Part shown: positions 36,021 through 46,184 of the stretch, piece after piece
Layout of the letters: the number at the start of each line of letters is the position of its first letter
How positions within the stretch are numbered: the stretch's first letter is position 1
DNA from: Hippasteria phrygiana
Lineage: Eukaryota; Echinodermata; Asteroidea; Valvatida; Goniasteridae
Reading direction: 5' to 3'
Assembly: GCA_037893225.1 (NCBI GenBank)
Contig: JAZGUH010000223.1
Coordinates: 496,001-560,000, forward strand
DNA length: 64,000 nt
Notes under the pieces: model-generated
What the model was told of the DNA's origin: nothing
Databases searched by the model: none
Seen by the model: only the letters and a program-made list of their open reading frames with translations
Position numbers and translations under genes: made by a program

Positions 36021-38305
36021 ACACCTAGTCATGTAAACGTGGACTTCCCAATTCTTTTGTTTACACTCTAACTTTTTCGGAAGACCTCCCATTGGTTTTG
36101 TACATTGGTAGAATCTTTTCAATCGTGGACGTTCGGTAAAACGTGGACCCCTTTGTCTACGCCCGAATTCTTTTGTCCTAGGTCCACGATTGCCGGCATA
36201 TACAAACTCAACCCAACTACCACCCACCCACATACCCACAAAGAACGGTTAAAATAAACTCACGATGCCAAAGAGTGCTGTAATATATTTGGACAAAATC
36301 AAAATGTTCGCTTCGTTAAACGAGTAGTTTACATAGGCCCACTGACCCACGAATTGTTGCCTTATTCATCCAGCCAGGCCTAAACATCCAAGCAGAAGGC
36401 GTGACCAAGCATATCCTGATTCTACAAAATTGGTCACTCACCAACAAGCCCACGAACGCGCGGTATACACCCATCCCAGCTCTCGCCCCCATGAAATTAA
36501 GTTCTATTATCCGACAGGTGGCTGGCTCGATTTCTTAACCTGCTGGTCTCCTTTGAGAGACACGCCGCCGAGAGAAAATTACAAGAGCCGGCGAGCCACA
36601 GCCACAGCAGGTTGGAGGGGATGGGGCGTACGTGTGGTGGTGGCGGGTCGTGACGGGGGACGGACACGCTGCACCGGTACGGTCCGATCCGGCTACGACT
36701 ACCGTGGACTCGATCATAAACGATTACACGATCGGCAATGTTTACACCGACGGAATGAAATGACTTGACTGGACTCCTGAGACATCAATCAGACTAATAG
36801 CTGATGTGTCCAAGAGAATGAGATGAAGAGGGGGCGGCATTTCCAGGGTTAACGGAAGAAACGGACGGACGCTAACAGGACGTGATTTTGGACGTCAAAT
36901 CTCATGTAACTTTTGATGAAGAGCTGGCCGCGGTGATGTTAGGGCGCGAAAAATCGAGACACGTTCTGGGTATATAACTTGTAGCAGTTTCGTCAGTTTT
37001 ACATCCGCCAGCTCATAATTAGAGAAACGACAGCAAAACAAATAGCAAGTTACCTAAGCTGGTTAATCGTGTGTACTATGGCGCCCCGCACCCACGCTTG
37101 TTTGGTTGAAATTACAGGGCACTGCACAGTTGTTGGAAATAACGTGAACACGTCCGGCCTCTTGATTTTTATCAAGTTCTCCTGCATGTTTGTGTACTTG
37201 TACCGGTATACCTTTTTAGCTTTAATCATGTTGCTGTAGAAGATGGCGCACATCACTTTTATTTACGCTAAGTACAATCTTCCGTAACGATAGAAACCAG
37301 CTCTGATTTGAAATCAGTATTTTGGCTTTTCTGTTACAAAATATGACAAAATGGCGATTGTTGCATTTGTTGCAGTAAACCTCCTAATGTTATAATCTCA
37401 AATTTGTTTGGGTCAGATTTCGTAAATGTTATTTGCAAAAGTATCTCCAATGCTGTTAGAAGTTGAAATTACCCCAGGGTAACGAAAATTCATGACCAAT
37501 GCCGCGCCTTCTAAGAAACTACAAAAAACGTAAAAGGTTAACCTCTACTAAACCTAATAAACTTGCATCACGTCAATTTCATTTTACACCAACCACAGAC
37601 TTAGGGCGCCCCCATACTCCCCATCAAATGCTACGCCAGTTCTAGTTCTATCTTCCTTGGACGAGCAAGTAGGGTTTCCCATTTCTATTTTGGCCGAATC
37701 ACTGACGTCATTGGTCAAAACCAATATGACAAATATTCCTATTATGACCGGTGTGCGTTTTCCCCAGAATATGACGCATATCGTGACGGCTTGCTTTCAA
37801 GAGGCAGCCCGCCGTCCCCGGCCCCCCGGGGCGTTGTATTAATATTTCTCCCGCGCGGGAGAGACTCCGGAAACACGATGTCGGCGAAAGGATATGTCAT
37901 CATTCTCGTCATCGAGCAGATGCTATAAAAACCATAATATACCGTATGACAACCATGCATCCAGAATCAATCAAGATAAGGGGCGAGTGAGGCTGTCTGT
38001 CTAGAAACCGCACAGAATACTGACCGACTGGTGGTCGATTTCAAGCAAAATAAGTTATTTTCATTCCCCTTCACGAAAATCCACGACCCATCACTTCTCT
38101 CGATGGTGCTGCACTAAAATGTCGCCGGAGACATGGACGTAACCTGCACCCAATGTAGAATCAACCTTGCACCGGTACCTAAAAGCCATGTACATGGTTG
38201 GGGCTACAATGTAGGGTTCGGGATACAGGGTTTGGGGCTACATTTAGGACTCTGGGTACATAAGACTCGGGCTAATAGGCTCGAGCTACCTCATATGCGG
38301 ATGCA
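36021..38305. other. Gene-free stretch
   Basis: It holds a dispersed element with GTCCACGATT words (36.04-36.20 kb) and GC-rich patches at 36.5-36.75 and 37.79-37.87 kb. The latter is followed by TATAAAA at 37924. No exon recognised. Confidence 0.45.
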
Positions 38306-38557
38306 ATGCAGCTCTGCCGGTTTGAGTCTCTTGCTGATAGGACTAGGAGAGAGAGTCATCGTCTCAGGTTCGCCGAAGGGCTTGCCAATTCAGAACGTAC
38401 AAATGATCTTCTCCCTCCTACCAGGTGGGAGTCTTACGCCCACAACCTACGTAATGCTCATCATTATTCACATTTACGCACCAGGACATCTCGATTCAAA
38501 AACAGCCCAATTCCGTATTTTATCAATTTGTTGAACCAGTATAATTTCTATCTCTAG
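38306..38557 (+). mobile_element. LINE 3' fragment (C-terminus of a reverse transcriptase ORF)
   Basis: The frame reads ESLADRTRRESHRLRFAEGL, then TNDLLPPTRWESYAHNLRNA and RFKNSPIPYFINLLN. The L-R-FAE-L, DLLPPTR and RFKNSPIPYF-LLN motifs are typical of the extreme C-terminus of non-LTR retrotransposon pol proteins. Only this end is present. Confidence 0.7.
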
Positions 38558-38689
38558 CTTTGTGTGCAGCTTTTTAATAATCCCTTTTACGATTTCAGCC
38601 ACCACAATGCTGTGTATGAAGGTGTATGTATATAATATATATATATGTATATGTATATATAATATGTGAGTTTGTATAGCTATTCAAAC

Positions 38690-38870
38690 CGTGGACCTTT
38701 GGCAAGGAGGACGGTGGGGTCCACGATTGGGTCAGGTCCGCGATTGAGGGTTGTGTGCGGGGCATGCGGGAGGCCTTCCGAAGGAGTTGGGGGTGTGAAC
38801 GGGGGAGGGACAATGGGCCATGGGAGGTCCGCGATTGCCGGTGTTTGCACACTTGTTTGTACATGCATAT
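38690..38870. repeat. Dispersed GGTCCACGATTGG-type repeat
   Basis: It contains GTGGACCTTTGGCAAGGAGG, GGGGTCCACGATTGGGTCAG and GTCCGCGATTG. Related words occur at 36.04-36.20 kb and at 40.90-41.06 kb (cggacctttaacaaaagtgg, gggtccacggttgggtgaag), giving three copies of one family. Confidence 0.5.
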
Positions 38871-38879
38871 GTATGTGTG

Positions 38880-38975
38880 TGTGGGCGAGAGCAAGACTCC
38901 CAGTTGCCAGATTGGAGTTGTATGCCTGCAACCTACGTGATGTGCATCATTATTCATATTTTGAGAGATAGGTTT
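38880..38975 (+). mobile_element. Second, shorter LINE tail copy
   Basis: It encodes YACNLRDVHHYSYF, matching the YAHNLRNAHHYSHL segment of the fragment at 38.3-38.56 kb. This indicates duplication or a second insertion. Confidence 0.5.
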
Positions 38976-39145
38976 ATAACTAAATAGTTCGTTTTTAATT
39001 ACATGTATATATATTTGTTTAATTAATACTTATCATGATTTTGATGTTTTTTTAATAATGTTAATTGTCACGTAATTTGACCTTCGGGTCACAATGTGAT
39101 AGTGTGAATAAATATATACCACCATATATATATACCACATACAGA

Positions 39146-39282
39146 ATGGGAGACTTGAGACGCTGGGGGCAGCAGACAAACCGGTCCTTTTTGCTAGTTC
39201 TGAGCATGAGCCCGACTTGTGCGAACAATAGAAAGGGACCGGTATGTCTGTTGCCACCCCGCGTCTTAAAAGTCTCCCATTG
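39146..39282. mobile_element. Palindromic MITE-like element, family P2, copy 1
   Basis: The arms are gggagacttgagacg...GGCAGCAGACA-ACCGGTCC and the inverse, with a loop holding GTTCTGAGCATGAGCCCGAC. A second copy, inverted, is at 42098-42242. Confidence 0.7.
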
Positions 39283-39699
39283 GGGCTACATTTGCGGCTC
39301 TGATTACATTTAGGTAGGTCTGTGTAGCAGAAACAGGTCACCAGCCAACATGCAGTGTGATTTGTGTTGCTTGACACTGGTTCCTGGCTGATTTCCTTCA
39401 GTACTCCATACAAATTGGCCCAGGGACCAAGTTCACGAAGCTCTTCAGCACAAACATTTGAAGACAACAAATTCTTGCTCAGTAAATACAGGTTACGAGC
39501 CGAAACGTGCGATTTTCATGCTAAGCAAACAATAGCCGAATACCAGTCACGAGCAATTATACCCTATGTGAAAATGTGGTTGTAATCCCGAAAATTAGGT
39601 TGGTAATCCTGTTACCAAAGACGACTTTTCATGCTTAGCAAATTTTTCTGCGCCTTGAAATTGGTTCCAGTAAGCTTGATAGTTAAGTGGAGTGATTAT

Positions 39700-39955
39700 A
39701 TATACCCAGCACGATATGGGGCAGAGAGTAACCCCCCCCCCCCCCCCCCCCTTTTGTCCCTATACCCTCTCCAGACTATTGTTACCTAACACATCCCCCC
39801 TAGATCTCTGAAAAGAATTCCTGAGATTCCAGGAACACAATGACCATAGAGCAAGGCTCTATGCAATGACCAACACAAAAGGGGGGGGGGGGGGGGGGGG
39901 GGTGGGGGGGGGGGGGGGGGGGGGTTCCCTCTGCCCCATATCGCGCATCATAGAG
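39700..39955. mobile_element. Palindromic MITE-like element, family P1, copy 1, with poly(C)/poly(G) arms
   Basis: The terminal arms TACCCAGCACGATATGGGGC / CTGCCCCATATCGCGC enclose a poly(C) run (from 39731) and a matching poly(G) run (39882-39923). The core contains CTATTGTTACCTAACACATC and TTCCTGAGATTCCAGGAACA. A second copy lies at 46664-46858. Confidence 0.8.
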
Positions 39956-41959
39956 TGACTACGATGTACACATTTTAACCCCATGGGCACGGTATTTTAC
40001 GGGAGACGTCGGGGTGTTGCAGCGGTTCTGGCAGCCAAATCGAACTGCTACATTGTGTTTGTGCAGTCAAGCATGACATCAACAATAATCTAACAATGCA
40101 TTGAAACTGCACAAACGGCGGCCAATGGCGTCATCCGGCACTTTTTTTTACGCCATCCGTATACGCAAGGGGTTAACTGAACACACGGTCTTGATGGCGG
40201 GGTAAAAAAAAAGGCATTCGTCCTTCAAATTGCTATTGTTGGCAATATATGTTCCTTTTATACGCAGAATTACATCGGCTCTAATCACTCCATTTGCTTC
40301 CAATAGATTTTGATGCTGTCAAGAAACAGACAGTACATTATAAGGACTCCGAGGCATTTACAACAAAAACTAACCGAAGTTTCAAATTGCGAACATTATG
40401 TATAACTTCATTTAATAAGCTTGCTTGCATGACAAGTACACCGTATATATTTAATTATTATATTATAACTGTTTCTATATGTACACTGTACAGCTTTTCT
40501 AAAGCGTCCAAGACCAATTCATACATGAATATCAAAGAAAACTGAATTCGCAAAAGAATTCGAATAACCTTCTACTTACACCCTCTGTTCTTCACTACGA
40601 CCAGTTTGTACTTCACCCCAAAATATTTTTTTCGGATAACGACGAAAGTCACAATAAAACAGCTGGTGACGTCACGAAATTCGGTTGTTTTTTTCTTGAA
40701 GAATGAGACAGCTTTAACACAAATAACTAATTGACAAGTGAAATGGCAAGTCAGAAAAAAAAACTTTATCTTGACTGAAGACAGAAAAAATCACGGGGCG
40801 TGCCCCGCCAACCAAAATACCCTTTCCTGGATGTGACGTCATGAGCAGTAAGCACCATTGCTTCCTACACCGCAAAGCCCAAAGCCATTTACAAAACTCA
40901 CGGACCTTTAACAAAAGTGGCCAATAGGGTCCACGGTTGGGTGAAGGTCCACGGTTGGAGACCGTGTACAAAACGAATGAGGGTCCTTCCCAAAAAGTTA
41001 GTACAATACATGTACAAACAATATGACAACATGAGGTCCACCATTGAAGGCATTTATATGTGCGAACGGACGCGTGATAAGCATTTAAAATAATCTCTGA
41101 TAACGTCACAGTAACAACCGTTCCCAGTCATGATAAATTACTCCACCAACACAAACATACATCGAAATGTCTGATGTAGGCCTATTCACCATCCTTTCAA
41201 AATCATTTACAGTATGTTTCCCATTTTAATATCCGTAAACTTTTAGAGGAAGGCTCTTATTCTTGGCATTGTGCTCAAAAGGGGAAGACGAGGACATCAT
41301 TTTCACATTATGATTAAAAAAAAAGTAAAATTAATATTTGTTAAAAACATTACTGGCAGGAAAACATTCCGAGAATATTTCTGATTAGTGAAAACAAATC
41401 AGGGAAACTTTTCAGATGACCTAGATGATCAACCCTGCCACAGATGACTACCTGCATTTTTTGCATCGCATAAACCTACACAAGCTGTTAACTAGCGGCT
41501 TTACCATCTATTTTTACTTTTTCGGCTTCCACATATTTGAGCAGGTTGTGATGTCGAGTCTCTCCCTAGCACCTCGCATTAGATCCGCTCAAAGCAGATT
41601 ACCCCCTTGGAAGAATTATTGAAGCGGCTGTGAGCAGCTTTGCTGTAGGAACAGGGTCCAGATGTCGGACTGGCACGTACCACTCATACCATTGTAGGTA
41701 GTGTAGTAAGTAAGGATATAAATAGCCTAAAGGTGCATGGTGAGAATCCTTTGAGAGTGTAGCCGTGTCTGAATTGGCGACCACGGCTTCGGCTATGCGG
41801 TTGATAAAGCTGTCAAAATGGCTGCCCTTAGCAAATCTGCAGCCACAGCTGATAATTGGAAAACGGCCTGTACATGCACAGCTAGGTGGACTATATCATG
41901 TAGGCGCATTATTGCACGTCCATGCCACATTTTTCAACATGGATCACAGTGCATTGCAT

Positions 41960-42385
41960 ACACTGATCTCTATGTAAAACTGGGTAGCTCATTAGCCATT
42001 GTACGCTATACATGTACAAACAAAAACTAAAGCCAGCAGCAGACCCGTTACCACTGCCATCGTCTTGGATTCATTTCTATATCAATATAGTACTGGCAGA
42101 CTATTGAGACCTGTGGTGACAGCCGACATTCCGGTCCCTTTCTATTATCCTCACCATTCGCGCACATGCTCAGAACTATGCTCAGAACTAGCAAAAGGCA
42201 CCGGTATGTCTGCTGCCACCAGCGGCTCAAAAGTCTCCCAAAAATGTGTGTTATTGAGAACGAATATGACAGTAGACCCTGGGGACAAGGTTCTCAAATC
42301 TATTGTATTGGGAGTACCAATATGGTGGATGGTGGCTTCAACCTGGACAGCCAAAGCCCTATTTAGTTTACATAGAGATCAGTGA
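41960..42385. mobile_element. Inverted-repeat element containing a family P2 copy
   Basis: CACTGATCTCTATGTAAAAC near 41962 is mirrored by agtttacatagagatcagtg near 42365. The P2 palindrome (42098-42242) sits inside, with CCGGTCCC...GCACCGGTATGTCTGCTG. Confidence 0.6.
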
Positions 42386-42734
42386 TCGTACACATGTGTG
42401 GCAAACACATTAGTAATTAAAGCTACGTTTTTGCTCTGGCTGTAATTTTCAATTCAATGGAGGAAAAAGCTAACTACACCCTGCTATCTGTTGGGTCTTA
42501 ACTTTATGCGCGATGGTTTCCCTATACATTAACACTGTATGAATTGGAGCATCAAAAAAGCATTCAAATCAATTCTTCAAAATAACCCCAACGATGTTTG
42601 GGAGAAAAAACATGAAAATCAAGAAACAAATGTAGAAAATTCTACACAAAGTTATAGAGAAACTGCTGTTGTTCTTCTGATGACATCATGCTTAGGCCAT
42701 GAATATGGAAATGTCATCAGCATAAATGCTGAAT

Positions 42735-42925
42735 TGGAATTTTGCCCTTTCCCCATGTAGTGTATAAAGCACTGTGTGCTCAGTGCTTTCTTAGAAAATA
42801 TTGGGGGGAAATTCACAGGCTTACTCGGGCGGGACTCGAACCTACAACCTCATGCTTACTAGTGCATATGTCTTAAGCTCTCCACCACCGAGCTTGCCGG
42901 GGTCGGCTGGCCGATTGCTACAAAC
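42735..42925 (-). mobile_element. tRNA-derived SINE (family D), copy 1
   Basis: On the minus strand the tRNA-like part reads CAAGCTCGGTGGTGGAGAGC (A-box region) and GGTTCGAGTCCCGCC (B box). It is followed by AGTAAGCCTGTGAATTT and a hairpin tail AAAGCACTGAGCACACAGTG. Confidence 0.75.
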
Positions 42926-42999
42926 AAAAGAGGTGAAAATTCACAGTAGCATTGAAAAAAAAAAAGGCTGTCCCGACTGTATTCAATTCATAAAATCTA

Positions 43000-43107
43000 T
43001 TGAATTTTCAAAGTGAAGAAAGAAAACTGGCAGGAGCGGGATTTTAACCTGCGACCTCCGGAATACCGTACTGGCACTCTACCAACTGAACTATCTCTTG
43101 TTGGTCG
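43000..43107 (-). mobile_element. tRNA-derived SINE (family C), copy 3 (truncated)
   Basis: On the minus strand it reads GATAGTTCAGTTGGTAGAGT, then GTATTCCGGAGGTCGCAGGT and TCCTGCCAGTTTTCTTTC, continuing into the CACTTTGAAAATTC tail. Confidence 0.75.
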
Positions 43108-44299
43108 TTTGACAATATAAAAATCCGATTGGATAGTTCCTTCAACCATGGAAAAAAAAGAAATGCTCGATTCTTCAACAGTAGCCTCGTCTGGTCAAAC
43201 AGACTGCACACTGGGGTCGGTTTACAAGCAAAAGCAAACAACTGAAAAAGAGACAGAATAATAGGATAATGCAACCTTTTAATTCCCTTATGTGTACACC
43301 TACCAGATTTGAAATTGAATATACAATTGTACAATGTATTTGCAATTCTGTTAATTTTGTTATAGTAATCTTAACATATATGCTGTAATTATCATTTCTA
43401 TACTCATTTCTATACTCATTTCTTTTTACATGCTATATAAATAAATAAATAAGTTGTTAATGCTGAAGCAATTAATTATTCAAAACGAGGTGTGTTGAAA
43501 AAAACAACTCAATTGGGAAATAAATTACTGCACACCGGAGCGACTTAAAAAGCAATTGGCTATTCAAGAATGGGCGTTTGATTTTCTTCAAATTGAGTTG
43601 TGTGTTGTTTACAAAGTCCCTATTTTCAGATGGTATGGAGAGTTAGGCTAAATCTATGGACGAAGTTGAAACATAATGCCACGTTTTGTTGCCGTTTCGT
43701 TTTCTTTCCTTCATATCTTTTCTGTGTTTAAATCCTGCAGAGTAGACTTAGGCGACGCCAACATTTGTTTAAGTCGAATTTGTTTAAGCATGAAACAGGC
43801 ATCAGTAACGCTTACTTTGAATTCGCAGAGGATTGTGATTGATTTCATGGACAAAACAGTTGGCTCTGTGAAGTGCCGCACACGGTCTTTATAGGAACCC
43901 TTTAAATCCTTTTTGAACTTGGCGAGTTTAGAATCGTCATGCAGTGCTTGGAAACTACTCTAAAGAAGCAGAAATTGTGCTACTTTGAGGAATCAACTCC
44001 TCAAATAATGCAATCATTCCAATGTAGGAGTTCAGTAGCGTCGACTCCTGCACAGAATTGCCCAAGGCTAGTCATTAGACATTATTTTCTGATTTTCTGA
44101 TGTTTATTTTCCGAATGTTTAAATAAAGGTAAAACACTAAAACAAATTCCTTTAAGCAAGGGCATTTTGGCTAGAACCCTGCCAGACGCATCAGATTGCA
44201 TAGTTTGTCAAAGTGGAACTGTCAGCACAGATGCACTGTGCTGCGTCTGGCAGGGTTAGGGTTAAACCATTAAGCTATGCTTTTAGGGATATTTCATAT

Positions 44300-44722
44300 T
44301 GTCTAAAAGCGGTATCAATAAGCCATTTGCTAGTTAAATTTGAATAACATCTGGTACATTGACTTGCTCCTAATGCTTGGCACATTTTAACTTTGAATTC
44401 TCCAGACCAAAGACACTGTTGCTATATCACATGATTCGGGGCAAGCTCTTGCATAGTTACGTAAGAGACGCTTAGCACCAATACATTGTTCACAATGGGT
44501 GAGAATGGGTGAGAATGGGTGAGAATGGCACAAAGACACCAGACCATTCCGGAGCTGGGAGTTGCTAGCGTAAGTCTTGCCCCGAATCACGTGATATAGT
44601 AACAGTCTCTTTGGTCTGGAGAATTCAAAGTTAAAATGTGCAAAGCATTTTAAACACGTCAGTGTACCAGATGTTATTAAAATTTAACTCGCAAATGGCA
44701 TATTGCGGTAACACTGTTCTTT
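44300..44722. repeat. Fold-back element, arms about 150 bp
   Basis: Left: agccatttgctagttaaatt, ttttaactttgaattctcca, ATATCACATGATTCGGGGCA. Right, inverted: gccccgaatcacgtgatata, tggagaattcaaagttaaaa. A triplicated GGGTGAGAAT sits in the centre (44494-44528). Confidence 0.85.
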
Positions 44723-45479
44723 TAAGGTACCAGTATTGATGCCCAGCTGGCTGAGATAATGAGCTCATTCTATACAGGTCAGTACACAGGCAGTTTCATC
44801 AAAGGAAAACCTTGTTCAAAACCAACCTTAAAGGATTTCTTTTTAACAAAATTCAAACTGCTGAATCTAGCTAAAGAAGTCAACATAACACAGGAGGCAT
44901 GGGAAGGTTTATGTAAATGTTCATGTTATAAAGTGCAATATAAGATTTTTTTAATGGTTTTTAAGGTAATTTGAATTTAGCATATTTTAGTGGGATCTTC
45001 ATCTTATATAAGTCTTTTTCCTCAGTATATTGCAATATTTGTTTTTAAGTGGGAAGGTTATGTAATTTATAATCTTTTTTATATTTTTAAGATTATATGA
45101 ATTATAAAAGGGAAAGGGTATTTTTTGGGACCGCAATGGAAATAAGTTTTTAAAAAACTTGTTTGCATTATCCCTGCTTTTTCCACTGTATGGGGGACTC
45201 TGTTTAATTATTAATTTATAGTTTTAGACAATTCACTAATATATATCATTTCTATATGTGGAAATTGCGAATAAATCAAATCAAATCAAAATTCATCATG
45301 GCAATATTCATGAGGAGTGTGTAGTCTGCTGGCTGCGAGTGCTTTACAAATAATTCAATTGTGGATCACTAATTTTTAGAGCTTTCTAGCTAATCCTCTC
45401 AGTGGATAATGGGGGATTAGAGTATTCCAAGCCAGAGCTGGATTCATTGCAACTCCACTAATGGGTTTCTTTGTCCATA

Positions 45480-45755
45480 GTCTGGTCCCATGTCTGGTCC
45501 CATGTCTGGTCCCATGTCTGGTCCCATGTCCGGTCCCATGTCCGGTCCCATGTCTGGTCCCATGTCTGGTCCCATGTCTGGTCCCATGTCTGGTCCCATG
45601 TCTGGTCCCATGTCTGGTCCCATGTCTGGTCCCATGTCTGGTCCCATGTCTGGTCCCATGTCTGGTCCCAAGTCTGGTCCCAAGTCTGGTCCCAAGTCTG
45701 GTCCCAAGTCTGGTCCCAAGTCTGGTAGCATGTCTGGTCCCATGCCTATTCAGCA
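45480..45755. repeat. 12-bp tandem array, about 22 copies
   Basis: The unit is TCTGGTCCCATG, with a block of TCCGGTCCCATG near the start and five TCTGGTCCCAAG units near 45665-45724. A 12-bp unit keeps all frames open (MSGP, LVPC, VWSH repeats). Nothing upstream or downstream suggests a gene. Confidence 0.95.
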
Positions 45756-46064
45756 TGACTGCTGCAAACTGGAAGTTTTGACTGGTCTTTAATGAGCTCT
45801 AGTTATTCAAGCCGCCTGGCTTCCTATTCATCAGCTAGATTTCAGGTAGGGAATACAGGGCCACAAAGAAAAACAGCGGTACCGCAATCGACACCCCACT
45901 GGACAATATGAAAAGCTAATATACGAAAAAAAACACTTGAATTTTACAGCAGAAACATGGCAATAAAATGTGTTTTTACAAAACCTATATAAATATCTTT
46001 CTGATTTGATTCCATAAATCTTCAACTTACTTAAAGGCAGTAAGGGAAGGAGGGTAAGCCTTTG

Positions 46065-46184
46065 TCAGAAGTTGATGACGCCAAACAGAGTGGGTACCAT
46101 CCGAACGCTCTCCAGCTTAGCCCTGAGGGTTGTGTCCACCCGCTTCAGCTCGTTCACCTCGAGTCTTGCCTTAGCAACTGCCTC
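46065..46184 (-). CDS. HMG20-like gene, exon 11 (end of coiled coil, stop)
   Basis: Acceptor TTCTGGATGCAG; 120 nt encoding EAVAKARLEVNELKRVDTTL, RAKLESVRMVPTLFGVINF and TGA. It continues the coiled coil and ends well before the longer C-terminus known in vertebrate HMG20 proteins. A further downstream exon from alternative splicing is possible but not seen. Confidence 0.92.
   Translation of the reverse strand, partial: EAVAKARLEVNELKRVDTTLRAKLESVRMVPTLFGVINF

Larger units (their letters stand above)
38976..45479. other. Gene-free stretch dominated by repeats
   Basis: Apart from the elements listed separately (39.15, 39.7, 42.1, 42.74, 43.0, 44.3 kb), no gene is recognised. Around 45.20-45.29 kb an A/T-rich end with AAATCAAATCAAATCAAAA looks like the 3' tail of a LINE. 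Confidence 0.5.

Noticed and set aside
35521..36239. Long open frames with WVGLG or PTQPN repeats
   Set aside because: They are a by-product of the CCCAA array; all frames are open because the unit length is 5 and lacks stops.
37790..37960. CpG-rich patch followed by TATAAAA at 37924 as a promoter
   Set aside because: No exon or conserved element downstream; a lone TATA word in AT-rich DNA is not enough.
45376..45781. MSGP / LVPC / VWSH / RHGT repeat proteins
   Set aside because: They arise from the 12-bp array in every frame; there is no gene context, and composition follows the repeat.
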